NCBI GenBank assembly: GCA_000507305.1
Contig: DF239348.1
Location: 124,709 to 188,708, forward strand
Direction of reading: 5' to 3'
DNA: 64,000 nucleotides
Origin: Breviolum minutum Mf 1.05b.01
Taxonomy: Eukaryota; Sar; Dinophyceae; Suessiales; Symbiodiniaceae
The notes under the pieces are model-generated. The model had not been told where the DNA came from and did no database searches. It saw only the letters and a list, made by a program, of their open reading frames with translations. Shown here piece after piece: positions 1 through 13,454 of this stretch. The position numbers and the translations under genes are program-made. Position 1 is the stretch's first letter, and each line of letters starts with the position of its first letter.

Positions 1-2900
1 GACACAAGATGTTTCCTATCAGCCATGGCTCTTAAAATGATTGGACCTCCCAAAAAAAAGAACATGAAAAGAATGCTGTCCCCTTAAGTGTTCCTTGTGC
101 ATTAACCTTCCCCGAATCCTGAACTACCGAAGCACCTCAGATGAGATCGTAATGATTTACCCAGATCTACACCCCCGAAGTTTAACAGCTCACCCCTGAA
201 ACTGGATGGTTGGAAGACTATTGTCCTTTTTGGGATGGTAACTTTTCAGCGGCGAACTGTCAAACTTCAGGTGGGTATGATAGATGAAATCCTCGATGGT
301 CTTCTTGCAACATTTTTTGTGCGTTTTGAATCGTTTCTTTTTCCCAGCCGGACAAAAAAATGGCTTCGCAGCTTGAGTTTAATCATCTGACCCGGCTTTG
401 GATGTAACTTCTAAAGGTGAAGTCCGGGTAAAAACAGGGCAAATTCATGGTGGAAAATTCAATCTCGAAAGTCTTCATTCACCTGACATTCTACCGAATA
501 TCATACATGTTTTTTGCCTTTCTCCCAATGGAGTTCAACAACAATCAGACTTGAAGCAATTCCACAAAAATACACAAAAATCATATGAAGTGGGCCTAAA
601 TACATTCAGCAACTTGGTTTACCACCTCAACATTCCAGTTCCATAAAAGTCAGGCTCATTTTGAGTCGCAAAAGTCACCAGCCGCTGGTTCTATGCAAAA
701 ATGCCTCCCGGAAAGACTTCAATATCTTCTCAAAAACCTCATTAAAAGAATGCTTTCTTTCCAACCCCTTATATATATAAGGGGGTTTCCTTAACCGGGA
801 CCAACACAAGGGACCCCGAACGGTGCGGTGTCAAAAAAGACCCACCCCCAAAAAAAAGGGATTCCCCAAGGGACCTCGCTTTTGTCACGCTTGTTCTCAT
901 GACTGGCAGACCTGAAAGCGATACAACGGCTTAGCTGAAAAGAATCCAACACATCAAAAAAACATAGCGTGTTTTGGGGGAGTGTTTCTTCTAGGACTTC
1001 TTTGGATATTAGATATAGATGATATCTAAATCTTTGAACCCGTAATTCAGAATCTGTGCTTGCAATGTCAATTTTGCAGTATCTTCGCGTGGTTGGAGTG
1101 TCGTGACAGGGGGTGTGGCCAACAATGCTACAGTGCCTGATAGTTTCTTGCCCAGTTGAAATGAATATGGATCAATCGAGATCAATCAGAAGCTGGAATA
1201 TGAGGTCACATTTCCATGTCAACACACAAGAATTGCTGCTGGTGACATCACCTTCCCTTTTCTACAATTTTTCGACCTGCCTTAAAATCATAGAGATCCC
1301 AACGTTTTGGAAACACTTTTGTTCGCCGCGAATCTACCCGCCACAAAACCCTTTCTCCCATATCTGGGTGCTGTTGCTGGCGCCGCTGTGAACGCTCGAC
1401 CTATTCAGCAATGCAAGTCACAGAATGAGGAACAGTGTCAAAGAAAATGAAACAAGTCCATTGGTCAAGGTGACAAGAAACTGCTATTGTTCCATTGAAA
1501 TTGAAATACATGTTGCAATACTATGTTGGTGGAAGGGAGGGTAAGAGGAAGCTTGTGATTGATCGCCCGAGATTGTTGACTCTAATGACGTATACAACGA
1601 TGATTGGTTGAGATACCACTCCTCCCTGAAGGATTTCAACAAAAACGAAGGGCACTGCAATAGCTCCACGCAGCTCAAGAAATGGTGTGCCATTTCAAAG
1701 ACATTAAGTGTTCATGATTCATGTCCATGTTCAATTTCCAAGGAACAAACCATGAACTTGGGAAAATCGATTTTCAGTATATTTCAGTCATATAGATCTA
1801 AACCTATCAGTTCGGAATTCTCTTTCATCTAAATGTACCCTTCCGGAGAATCAGCCTGTCAGTGGAAAAGAAATCATTTGTCAGCTCCTAAAGGACCCCA
1901 AAAAATCCATCGTGGTCTGGGACCTTCTTTGCCACTGGTTCTTCAGATTCGTGGAATCCGTGAAAGTGCTGTCGTGTAAGTTTAGAAGGTTATAGGGGGA
2001 TCCACTTGCTAAAACCACCCTGTTTATACGTGAGGGTGGCTTTTCTCTTCCGGCTTCGTGGTGATGAAAATGCTGTGGATGTTTCGGTCCGATCAAGTGA
2101 ACTAGTTTTATGCATTGGAACTGACCAACAGTGCCATCGTCATTACCCAGTCACTACAATTGAAATCCTAGGTATATAAGTGTAAAAATAACATCCAAAG
2201 CTATCTTAAAACCTAAATCAAACAACTCTTCCATCACATCAAACGTAACATCCATTGGGAAGGTCGTTTCACCCCCGCCTGGTCGCGCTGGCCACGGCTG
2301 CCAGACCTGAAAAACAAAAACCTACAAGGATTTTTCTACCCTCCCCAAACAAAACAAGATGCAAACAGAAACTACTCGAAGCAAACAGAACATTTAGAGT
2401 TTTAATAGTTTTTTAGATGCTTTTGGAGGATCACACCAAGCAAAATCATCGAGGTTTCTTCGGTCGCGAGGTGAGGAAAAACCATGAGGTCCATGGAATT
2501 CACACCGAAGTGATCAAACCGTGCTGGGAACCCATGACTTTCTTCTGGCTTCTCGTGACCTCTCCTGGGTTCCAGCGCATGAGCGATGGATCTCAAATTT
2601 CAACACATTGTTTGTGGTTTAGCAGTTTAGCGTTTTGGAACATCAGTTTGTTTACTGTAGATATGTTTTGGCTTTTTCCTGGTATGCTTGTATTCTGAGT
2701 ATGCTGGGACAAGACTTCCTTGTCCACAAGGTGTGTCGAGGACCTGTACAGTACCTCTCATCCTCTCATAAGTATGTGAGCAAGTGACAGTATTCCTTAT
2801 GATTTTTGCATGCTTTTGGGTCCATAGTGGGTTTTCAAGGCTTGGTGAATATGGAGCTTTCATCACAGACGTTTTTTGCACATCGCTCATGGGGTCTCAA
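1..2900. other. gene-free AT-rich stretch with repeat relics
   Basis: No exon with convincing splice sites and codon structure was found. It holds a family C-like TIR relic near 167-281 (GAAGTTTAACAG paired with a CAAACTTCAGGTGGG-like end) and short AT tracts. The small open frames are what AT-rich noncoding DNA gives by chance. Confidence 0.5.
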
Positions 2901-2977
2901 ACGCTCCAATGCCGTAGTAATTCGAAGATGGATTGATGTAGTGGTTTGCCAGGGAATCAATCATCAATATACTACGA

Positions 2978-3068
2978 GTAGTTGGTGGTTTCAACCCATA
3001 TTATATAGTCAAATTGGATTTCTCAAAGTAGGGGCAACAATAAGAAATGTAAGAAAACGACCACCGAG
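2978..3068 (-). mobile_element. introner family A relic
   Basis: Starts with GTTGGTGGTTTCAACCC and ends with a decayed ACCACCGAG arm, the same plan as the intact family A copies at 41.2 and 56.4 kb. No flanking exons were recognised, so this is a decayed or intergenic copy. Confidence 0.5.
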
Positions 3069-3177
3069 ATATTATGGATTTTATCATGGTATATTATACC
3101 ATCAGCAGTGTGTGGGATCACATATCTCCCTCCATCATCCTTCAGCAATTAACCTCAAAGGTCACCAACAGACCCCT

Positions 3178-3275
3178 GGAACATACCCCAGACCCCCCAA
3201 GCAACAGTTTATGTTTCGGAATTCTTTCCTTTTGAGGGTTTGGGGATGTCTGGGGTATGTTTGAGGGGTATGTTG
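3178..3275. repeat. imperfect inverted repeat (ACATACCCCAGAC arms)
   Basis: GGAACATACCCCAGACCCCC pairs with GGGATGTCTGGGGTATGTTT about 60 bp further on, giving a long stem. It has the size and shape of a miniature TIR element. A second short palindrome follows at 3315-3351 (GGATCTACCCCC / GGGGGTAGATCC). Confidence 0.5.
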
Positions 3276-4180
3276 GAGTTTTCTTAGTAAATATGTTGAA
3301 ATCTGGTATTAATTGGATCTACCCCCCAGCCCAGGGTGTGGGGGTAGATCCGTGGCATTCAAATTGAAAGTAAATTGCCCAGAATTTTTTCCAGTGAAAA
3401 CATAGAACCTGTAAATCTGGCACAAGAAGCCAGGTGGCCCATGATTGTTGGAAAACGCGTTTTTATTTATGAACAACATGTTGAAACCTCAAGACACTCT
3501 ACCCTCAAAACCAAACACCAGCTACTCGATCCCTGATGTTTGTTGGTTTGGTATAACATGGCGGTACAACTGAATAACCACTAATTACAGTATGATCTTT
3601 GTTGTCGAGGGGTAGTATCAACACTATACTCCTGGGCCAAAAAAAAACAACACATCCATGTTTACCAAGTATCATCCTGCTATGAAGTCCAAATATTAAA
3701 CAACAAAAAAAAACTGATGTAAATACCCTTCACTATTCACTATCAATCCCTAATTTTTTTCCAGTCTCTATATTTTTTCCAATATAATTCAATGGGTTGC
3801 TTATCAAACTGTTACCCAAACGGGTTTTTTCACTTTTGTTGCCCAAACCGCCACCCCCCCACCTTGATAGGACTTCGATGGTTAGGCTCTGGGCTGGCAC
3901 TAGGAGACCTGCAACTTGGGATTTCCATGGGTAACCTCGAAACCTAACGGCTGGAACCTGAAAAATGGAACATGAAACCCCTGGAAGAAGGAGATTCCTA
4001 TGAAAAAACCCATCATTTTCAGGTTCCATGTTATAGTATGAATCATCTCTACTTTGAAATGGAAATAATCAGCTTCCAAACATCCCATTTTGTGGGGCCC
4101 TCCGGAAAATGTTGGGATCTATGCCCAGCATTGATCCAAGCTAATTTAGAGATGTAAAGGGATTATTAACCACCATTATT

Positions 4181-4300
4181 TGGTTGGTTGGTGGGGTTAC
4201 CTGTTTGAAAAATATGCTCCTCAAATTGGATCAATTCCATCAAGTTCGGGGGTAAAAAAACCACAAGAAAATCTGTTTTTAAACACCACCTACCTGGTAG
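4181..4300. mobile_element. introner family A relic
   Basis: GGTTGGTTGGTGGGGTT at one end, ACACCACCTACC at the other, with the internal GAAAAATATGCTC and TTCGGGG words shared with other family A copies. Arms have diverged and no flanking exon was recognised. Confidence 0.5.
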
Positions 4301-7289
4301 TGACGGGATGAAAATTCATTGCACTATCCATACTAGTACTCGAAAAATAATACAAACAACATATTCTGGGTCTAGGTGAACCTAATAGTGGTGCAGTATA
4401 TGTCACAAACTCCTTCAGAAGTGTCCATCCATTGAAATTCTTGGAGTTTGTTCCTCCCTAGCAAAACTGGTGACTGCCAAGGTCTTCCCATCATTGTGTC
4501 CACGACCCGCCGTGACCCTTTGGAAAGCAGCTGAAAAAAGGGGGTAGCAAATGGTGACCCTCCAGGGCAAAGCAGATTGGATGTGTTGTTTGCGAAGGTC
4601 TGTTTCACATTCTACATTGCTTCCTTGACTTTTGTTCAACCATACCAAGGCCCAACAATGTGAGTAGCAATATGATACTATCTACAATAGAATGCTGTTG
4701 CACATATATGTATATACAAATATATCATAATCATATATACTTTGTATATATATATATGTAGGAATATATACTGTATACATATTTGATATAATGCATGTAA
4801 TGTACGTAAATAATGAACAGTATATGTGCATATGTATTCATACGTATATGTATTATCTGTATCTAAAGATATCCTGTAGATGTAGGTACATGCATATGGC
4901 CTCACACTTCTGGTTGTTTAATTACTCTGTACCACAGCTCTTTCTCTTCCAAGAATTACACCAATTGATGCAGCTGGGCACGAGATATTACGAAGTATAG
5001 CTGCAGTATACGCTTGGATTTGCTGAAGCTGCTTGAAAATATGTGAAGCCATAGTCTCCAACAAATCCAGGATACGAAGGAAGGAACAACCTGGTGACCC
5101 ATTCAGTAATTGCGAGTCCAAATGGCTTGCAAGTCTTCTGTTAAGCTTGACATTTTCAGATCAGCAATTCGCCTCTAATCGATGATGTCCAAGGTTTTTT
5201 TTAGTACTTCAACCATCTTTAAACCTTCTTAACTGTGAAATATCTGCATAATTTGTTGATTGGTAGTTTTCAAACTATCCAATCAGAAACCTCTGAATGC
5301 TTTCGGAAACAAATGAGTTGGTGGAAGCTGGGATCCTGAGAATGAAGTTGGAAGCTGGGATACCTCCTGCAAAAACTAACTTGTCCCACCAATGGAAGAG
5401 GAAAATCATCTTCCATTTTCTACCTTTTTTCAAGGGGGATATGTTGGTCAAAGTGGATGGCATTTCTCGGCAAAAAGGCTAAAACCTCAAAGAGTGAAAA
5501 AGCCCAACAATTTTTTTATCCACCTGGGAACTAAAATATCCCCCTTTGGAGGCACTTTTGAGTCGATGATTTTCATTTTCCCCAAGTGGGATATGTTAGT
5601 TCCCTGGAGGGTATCTAAGTTTGACCCAGATTAGTGATGTAAAAATTGATCCTAAGAAACTCTCAAATTGTTGAGGCTCCATCATTTTTGAGACACACCG
5701 ACGCAAGAAATCATCAAACAATTCCGGGAGGGGATTCTACAACCAGCTCACTAATTTTGAAAAACATATTGGTGGCACCAAAGCCCAATTTTCAAGGCAA
5801 AACCATATCATTGATACATCAAGCGATTACTGGTACCCTCCCAGTAAATCCATCTGTACCATATATAATTTCCCCTGCCATTTTTTCTATAAAAATACGA
5901 ATTTACACACCATTGATTTTGCCAGCGATCAAAAAACCATGTTTCCCAGGAGTGGCGCCTCTTTTCTTCTTCCGCTGGAGCCTGGTGGCAATTTCATGTC
6001 TCATGGAACGGAAAAATCAGTGAAGGGAAGCATTCAAACTTGCCAATTCCCAAAACTTACGGGTGGTAAATCGATAAATTGATAACTGCCAAATTATTTC
6101 ATCATTTACTTGAAGCATTAATTTACACGTGATGGAATCATCCATATTGTCAATCTATGTGGCTATTAACAGCCGATCCGGCAAAAAAAAATGACCCGAG
6201 GATATGGGGAATAAGTGACATTCTTTGCAAAGTAGATTGGTTTTTAATTTGCTCAGTTAGCCACTCCAGTTTCCAAGTTGGCCAATTTCATACAAATCTC
6301 CAGCAAATCTCACTGGAGCTAAGTGATTTTCTGCACTTCGGCGGTGGCAAACACAATTTTTGCCAATAAAATTGACTTGACCAATGAAAACCTGAAAAAA
6401 CAATCCAAACTTGTCAGAAAAAACGTGCAACAGAAATGACTAAACCTGCTTGTAGTCCGGAGTTCACCAAATTAGATTTTATAGAAATATTATGAACATA
6501 TACATATATATACATGCGCATACAGCTTTACATTTTTGCAAATATATTCATATCTACATGCATGTGCTTAACATCCTTTTTCACCAAGCTGACGACATCC
6601 TTTTTATTTTCCATTGCACTGGTTGTTTAATAGGGATCGTTGTAATGGTTTATTCTAGCCTCCATATACTTGTGTACTTTAATCCCGTATAAACCTTAGA
6701 CAACCAAGGTCTTTTTTCATTGCTCATCTAAAAACAAACTTTTCCCAACTCACAAACGCCAAGGCTTTTGGGAAGGTCAATCATGCAAATTGCCACCGTC
6801 CACTCTAGAGTTCCACATGCTACCCGCTAGCTCTGCAGCTCACTGAACCCTTTATATCCATGGTGACACCCACCATAGAAAATGAGTAAAAATGCATTCG
6901 TACTGAAAGTGATTCTCTTGTGATTATTCTTGTTGTCGTTATATGCCAGGTACTTTTTGCAGAATTTCAATGTTTTTATGCTGGGGTATCATGAATTTCT
7001 GTAAAGTTGCAGCCCAAAAGATCGTAATTTTGTAATCATGGTATTTTTCCCTGCTGATATTTGATTGTGATTGTGGGTCCCTATGTGCCACTATCTCTCT
7101 TGTCGTGATGTGAATCAAAACTCTGCTCAGACTTTGTTGCCACCAATGGCACCTCGGAAGCATCATCCTCTTCCTTCTCCTCCTTGCCAATTTGCAGGTC
7201 CCGTGTGTGCTCTTGTGAATTCCATGACAGTTTAGCTGAAAAACCAACATCTAAAAACCGCAGTCAGACCTAAGGAAACATAATGCAAA

Positions 7290-7361
7290 ATGGCGCAAAG
7301 AAGATTCTGGCGCAGGAAAGATACTGAAAAAAATGGGCCAAATTGAATCTCAAATCTTTGG
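7290..7361 (+). repeat. left arm of 3.2-kb-spaced inverted repeat
   Basis: About 72 bp that reappear in reverse complement at 10515-10588. The core CAAATTGAATCTCAAATCTTTGG is shared without mismatch and the rest is mostly alike. The two arms enclose a GC-richer block holding the minus-strand exon-like pieces. Confidence 0.75.
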
Positions 7362-7506
7362 GATTAGTTATGTGGCAAAGGCGATTCTGGGGACGATACG
7401 CCCCGTCCAACCGAAGTCGGTCGATGCTGCCGGGGTGTCCCAAGCCCCGGCCCCCGTCTTATGCAGGGGGGGTTGTTTTCCCGGTTACCCCACCGGGCCC
7501 CCTCGC

Positions 7507-7798
7507 TCACAGTGTTCGGCGGCGTTTTTTCTGCGGGGTGACCACTTGCAAAAGACGTGCTTCCAGCCGCCTCCGCTCCTCTCGGTACCAGGCATCGAGC
7601 ATCGCTTGCCGTTGTTGTTCCAAACATTGGCGTCTTGCCGGTGACAATTCCTGGTACTCGCGGCCGGAGACCTCGAAGTTATCCATTGTCACAGAAACGA
7701 AGTTTTGCTTCTGCTTCTGGGGTTCTAAGCGGAGTCGCCTGTGGCGTTCAGTAGCAGGCACACAGCATGAGGTTCCAATCAGCAAGGTCGAAGGCATA
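7507..7798 (-). CDS. probable 3' terminal exon, charged C-terminus, unknown protein
   Basis: A pyrimidine-rich acceptor (TTTTTTTCTGATTTGAAG) precedes an open frame of 96 codons ending in TGA. The last 60 residues are strongly Arg/Glu/Gln-rich (ELSPARRQCLEQQRQAM; EERRRLEARLLQ), helical in character, and end in a basic QKKRRRTL tail that could act as a nuclear signal. Composition is more GC-rich than its surroundings. No family was recognised. A long frame on the plus strand covers the same DNA but has less protein-like composition and no supporting splice sites. Confidence 0.55.
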
Positions 7799-9166
7799 CT
7801 TCAAATCAGAAAAAAATAGATAAGAAAGCAAGCCTTGGCAATGCCTGACTTGAGCATGAATAATACGAGCCACCACAATAGCTACACAAACGCGCCTGCC
7901 CCCCAGCTGGAAAATCACATGTAAGCTTGTCAAAGAATTTTCCGGCACCGCAATAACCATAAAGAGTCTTGTGCAATGATGCCAAGTCACTTGCCTAGGG
8001 CCTGGCTTACTGGACGAAAAGGGGCCAAACAAACTCCTTCCAAGTCTAACAAAACAAATTCGACGACTGAGTCCCACTTAGGACAAAACACAATGTTTCC
8101 GGGCCCCAAGCGGCCCCAAAGCTGAGTCCACATTTTTTGGTCCAATTTAGGTGAGTCAGTTTTTGCTATTTTGTTCCAAGTAAGATCTTCCAAATTCCCC
8201 TTTCAAACAAAAAAAGTCGAGATTTTCTCGCCACAGCGATTCTCACAGCTTCTTCTCACTCACCAAAAAATTGACACCGATCGACGACGAACGAACATGG
8301 CTGCGGACATAAACAAGTAACAGCGGCATCAAAACATGAGTCATAAATCTGGGGTTGACTTGAGTTGAAGACATTTTCACATTTTCTAACTGCCTGCTCT
8401 CCGTCAGAAAAGAGTCCATCGCGGAAAATGTTGCCGAATCTGGAAAGTTCACATAGCACCTGCCAGGAAGCCATCCCAAAAAGGAACCTAGTCTTCTAAC
8501 CATCCACTTTCAGGCGCAATCTTTGGGCATTTTTGGGAATTCCGGAATCTTTCGGGAACTTTTGGGGGCATTCCCTGATCCTAAACCCCCACCACCACTT
8601 CGGCGTGACCAACCCTTAGGGGTGACCAAACCATGCAAGATGTGTCTGTCAGCTCGTGATTTTTTTGATAAATGAATGTCTCTGGCACACCTCGCTGAAA
8701 CGGTGTCCTCAAAAAATACAATCAATAATATCCTGAGAGATATCTGCGAAAAGATTTCCCGAAGATTGTCGAGAGATCTTCCAACAGATTCCTGGACGAA
8801 TGTGTTTTGTTGCGAAGATAATAGCAGTCAATAAACAAAGGAATAATTGTGGGAAACATTCCATAAAGCAATTCTCCAAAATAGATTTGGAATCTATTTT
8901 TTTGAAAAAGAGGGACATTGTTGGCATGTACGCCAAAGAAGAAACTGTTTGTGCAGTATTTGTAAAAAATACACCTGGAAAAATCTTTTGGGTGACATCT
9001 CCCAACAGAAAAGGCGTAAATCAATCTTTTGGCAGACAGCTTTCATGCCAAAGAACTACACACCAAAGTACAATCATTGCATAGGTCCATGTATCAAGGG
9101 GTTTGGGGGGAAAACAACGCCCCCGCCCCCCAAACAGCGCAAAAATCAATTTTAGTCTTGTTTGGC

Positions 9167-9636
9167 TCAAGCACCGATAACTCCTGCTGAGACTGCCAGG
9201 AATTTACACGCCTGTGGCCGCTGCATCTCTGCGACCAGCACCAAGCGCAAACCCAGCGCAGACTCAGAGGTCACGGAGTCACTGCTGTTGTCAACAGACA
9301 GCTTGCCAGTCGAGTCGGAATCCCAACGCTCGACTTTGGAGGCCAGCACAGCCCTCCTTAGGCTGTCTCACTGCCGGCGCAAAGACTTCCAGGACTTTGG
9401 TCCAAACTCTTGTCGTATAGGTTCACCACGCTGATCTCCACCATGAGTAGCCTTGTGCCCTTCCAATCCCGAGGCATGTTCTCAAAGTTACGTCGAATGG
9501 CGCCTGCTTCACGCCATACTCTTCGACCTGAGCGGTGTTTTTTTGGAAACACCAGTCCCTGTACACTGGGTCCATTGCCTACATGATTCTGCCTACGCAA
9601 CAAAAACTTACATTGCTTCGGCGCGTAGGCCTGCAA
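9167..9636 (-). CDS. exon-like coding block, frame broken, unknown protein
   Basis: Two adjoining minus-strand frames read as protein, one containing NFENMPRDWKGTRLLMVE and the next SKVERWDSDSTGKLSVDN. An alternative acceptor (CACCGCTCAG) opens a third frame with VEEYGVKQAPFDV. The abrupt frame change near 9358 fits either a pseudogene or a single-base indel. The plus strand is also partly open, so strand is not certain. Confidence 0.35.
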
Positions 9637-9717
9637 AATATCAGGTCAACAGCCTACGCAGCTTCATAGGAGTTCCCTCGAATACATAAAGTTGGTCATT
9701 CAAAAATGCTCAGCTGC

Positions 9718-9984
9718 TCACCGCGCCCTGCGTCCTGCTTTTGGGAGCGACATCCCTGACGACACTTCGCGAGCTCCCACCTGCAGGACATTATTTTGGC
9801 AAATCCGAAGCCCCGTCAAAACTGTGGGAACGGGAAGGTTGTGCAAATGGTAGACTCCATGAACATCCACACGAATGCAATCTTGAACCATCAGATCTCC
9901 ACACCGGCACAGCGAAGCCCGCATTATTACTCTCCTAGACCCTGCTGGTTGCCCAATGATTTTACCAGTATGATATTCCTGCAT
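9718..9984 (-). CDS. exon-like coding block, unknown protein
   Basis: An 88-codon minus-strand frame contains GDLMVQDCIRVDVHGVYHLH and NLPVPTVLTGLRICQNNV, with balanced composition and codons ending mostly in G or C. A possible donor CTGCAG/GTGGGA falls inside it. No family recognised. It probably belongs with the blocks at 9.2-9.6 and 7.5-7.8 kb. Confidence 0.35.
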   Translation of the reverse strand: MQEYHTGKIIGQPAGSRRVIMRASLCRCGDLMVQDCIRVDVHGVYHLHNLPVPTVLTGLRICQNNVLQVGAREVSSGMSLPKAGRRAR

Positions 9985-10514
9985 CTAGTGAATCTAGTGA
10001 CAAGGACACATGAAACCGATGAAACTCAGTCGATCTCATTTGCAGCTGCCTCGCGCGCAGTTCTCCCTGTCTATGAACGTGACGGTTTTTCGTTCTGCAC
10101 CTACTGCAAACTGTCTCGTGGCAGTGAAAGGCCAAGTGGCAAAACTGTTTGAATCAACGGTATGCTGTTCCACTCGCCGGCCCCGCACAGGCTTTGGCAG
10201 CGGCATTGTGAGGAATGCTATTTGGGGAATGCTATTCTTCGGTTATTTTTTCTCATTTGGTTCATTTCTATTTTAGTATTTGCTGTATGTTTTTCGTTTT
10301 TTTTCTATTTATTTTCTATTTTTTCTGTGCCATTCATGGATTTCGCATCACATCCCAAACCGGAAGAAAAAGAAAAATCCAAAATCCAAACTCATCAAAA
10401 AGCGTCGAAGCGTGTCTGCCCAACGCGTGTGTCTGCCCACCCGTCTGCCCAACAGCTTCGCCCAAAGACTCAAGTTGACCCATATTTTCCCCAGAATCAC
10501 CAGTGCCACTAGTA

Positions 10515-10588
10515 CCAAAGATTTGAGATTCAATTTGACCCATATTTTCCCCAGAATCTTCTCTGCACCAGAACCTTTTTTGCACCAT
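10515..10588 (-). repeat. right arm of inverted repeat, with internal tandem copy
   Basis: Reverse complement of 7290-7361. Just beyond it (about 10478-10514) the word GATTCTGGGGAAAATATGGG occurs again, so this arm is part of a short tandem array. The apparent open frame here comes from the repeat unit being a multiple of three. Confidence 0.7.
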
Positions 10589-10599
10589 TTGTTCATAAT

Positions 10600-13300
10600 A
10601 AAAGTAATACTTTACCTACATGTTCCGAGTATTGAAAGTTCAACCCCTCATGATTGATAGATACCGAACAGGGCTGCACATTTGTAGCAAAATGCATTGC
10701 TCTCCAAAACCACCTCCAAATTACGTTTGGGATGAGTCTTTTAGGTTTCACTGATGGCCTCTTTCCATAAACCTTGCGGGTTCCAAGTAGTTTGCATTTT
10801 TTCACCATAACAAGAATGAAGATAAAAGTATGTACATCAAGTCATAAGCGTGTCATACTTTCCTGAAAAAGCTAACATGTCCCCTGAAAAATAGTGGTTG
10901 GAAGACTACTTTCCCCTATGTTCACCGTAAAATTCCACTTCTATCAGGATTGCCCAAAGTGTAAAAACTACCACCATCTGTCACTCCAACCAACTGTCAG
11001 ATGGGAAAATCCCCCAATTGCAGTTGTGGAAGTTGCCATGATTTGATCCAGGAATGTCATTCAGGGATTCATTTGTCTTAAATTTTGCCAGGTTTTCTCG
11101 GATCGTTTAACAATTCACATTGAGTTTCAACACACACATAACATGTCTAGAAAAATCCTCAACTGTTCCGATCGACACATTCCCTGAACTTTGCTTTTTG
11201 GGGGTTTCGTAAAATGGTGGTACCCAACAACCACAGGTTTTTCTATTAAAACAAGGATCATTTTGGGGTGGAGATTGGGGGTACCACCGTTTGAGGGTTT
11301 CCCCCTTTTGAACTTGGTACAAAGAAATTGGAGAGTTCTTTTGGGGAATTCTATAAGGAGCCATCTGCATACAACCTAAAAAAAATTAACATGGAATCCA
11401 AACATGGAGGTTTGGAAGATGATTTTTTCCTCTTCAATTGGGTAATTTGTTAAGGTTTCACAATTTCCTAGCCTCATCTTCCAGTTTTTTCATTTTTTGG
11501 GGGGAAGGGGGTTGCAGTTACCTGATATATTGGCACGGAGGTTAGCAAAAAAACTGGAAGATTAGGGCTACAAATTAATCAAAACAACCAGGTTTTTGTG
11601 TGGCAAAAAATGTCGTCCGCACAAGCACTGAAGCCTCCAAATCGACCAGTTCAGCCTCTTCCACCTTCTTCTTCTGGCGAAAAAAATGCGAATCCCGGAG
11701 TCCCTGGACCCGAAATCCTGGTGAATTTTATTTCCGGAGTTTGTGCTTCAAATCCATTGGAACGAGTTACTGTACCCCGAAAGTTTAACAGTTTGCCCCT
11801 GAAAAGTCCCCTTCCGAAGAAAGTAGTCTGCCAAGCACCATTTTTCAGGGGCTATGTCTATGTTAAACTTCGGGTGTGTATATGTATTTCCACATCCCTT
11901 TTTTGCCAGGTTTGGACAAGTGGTGACAACCAAATCCATTTGAAAGGATGGATACAAAGTCATAATAGTGTCCGATTGTCCTGCATGAATCAACGAAGCT
12001 GTTTTCTTCTTTTGAAATGAGCGGGTGCTAACATATCCTCATTTCAAACACCACCATGCCCACCATAATTTCAGGTGAATTGATGTGACACATCCCCGAG
12101 GCTAACCATGCGGCAAAAACAGCACTTTATTCAGGAATACCCCAAACACAAGTATAATGCTCACTGTGTCGGATATTCCGTTTCTTGATACCAGCAAACA
12201 ACTTTTATATATACATATATATATATAAATATATATATATACAAAGTATATGTATTTCATACAATAACATCCATAATGTATAGTCCATTTCGGAAAACCC
12301 GCCATAAGACCAATAATCAACACTTGTTTGATGGCTATAAACTTGCCTTCCGAAACTTCTCCATTTTTCGGTATCCAAACCGATCAAGGAACACTTTGAA
12401 TGGAGGAATCCATAGGAATCGCTTGGAATATCTTTCTTTATGAGCCACGAAAAAAAAATATGACTTTCCACTGCACTGGTTGTTTAATTAGGGATCCTTA
12501 TAATGGTTTGAATATGGTTTTACTATACTCCCCACACAACCCCTCAGAAATAAGGGTGTAATAATGCCTTACTAAGGGAAACCAATGGTTAATACGCTCG
12601 GAAAATCAGGACATAGTATTGGTGTTTTAATTCCCAGCCTTTTAAAACCAACATCTCAGAGCAACGAACGGTTGAATCCTCCCCGCACCTTTTTGGAACG
12701 ACGAGGTCGCGGCTCGGCTGGCTCTGGTTCCTGACGGTGGTATTGGGGCTGGTTAGGGAATAAACCCTACGGAAAATGATTGAAAATCATCTGGTTGAAA
12801 AGGGAGAAAATCATCCTTTTCATTTTTTGTGGTTTCAAGTTCATATTCAGGGGTGTATCAAATGAAAAATGACGCTATTTTCAACTGTAGGATCCATTTT
12901 CGGATTCATTTCCCTCATTCCCCTTAGCCTTAGCCAGGAAAACACGGAGATTCTCTTATTCTGTTTGTGATATCTGAATGAAGTACTTCATTTTTGCAAA
13001 AAATCTGATCCAATTTGGACAGTATTGAAGTGGTCAATTCCTGATTCCCTGACGGAATTTCTTCGGGTACCTTCCTCCATGTGGTCAGTAACTTACTGCG
13101 CTACAAAGGACTAGGAGTAGGTCTACTTGTACTTGTAATAGTATGGCCAATACACTTACCAGTACTAAGATTACTAGTATTTTCACTAGTGGCATTCCTA
13201 ATACTAGTTCCAGGGAATGCTCACGTATGTTGCCAAAAATGTCTCAACGTAGGAACGCCCCAAATCCTATGAAAATAATTGACTTCAAACTGACTTTAAA
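10600..13300. other. gene-free stretch with TIR elements and AT tracts
   Basis: No supported exon. It holds family C-like elements (about 10866-10930 and 11770-11880, the latter with GAAAGTTTAACAG and GTTAAACTTCGGG arms), a GGTACC-centred palindrome at 11211-11288, a TATA tract near 12208-12245 and a family D-type end near 12478. Confidence 0.45.
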
Positions 13301-13379
13301 ACAGAAACCACAAGCTACGCAATTTTCTACAACTACGGTAATATCTTCCTACACGCATCTGTAGCTATTCACAGTTTAG

Positions 13380-13454
13380 TCATTTTTTGTAGAGGCACGA
13401 CATCTCCCACAGCAGCTCCTCCTCATTTCCAGACTTTGGCCCTAAACGGGCTTC
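13380..13454 (-). CDS. candidate last exon with stop
   Basis: Acceptor GAGCTTTGCAG, then 24 codons beginning EARLGPKSGNEEELLW and a TGA at 13382-13380. It starts in phase 0, which suits either candidate donor of the exon above. A stop also exists downstream of the 13848-13916 exon, so the true 3' end could instead be near 13.77 kb. Confidence 0.5.
   Translation of the reverse strand, partial: EARLGPKSGNEEELLWEMSCLYKK

Noticed and set aside
2806..3264. A 152-codon plus-strand frame
   Set aside because: It runs through a family A relic and a TIR palindrome and has no coding-like composition.
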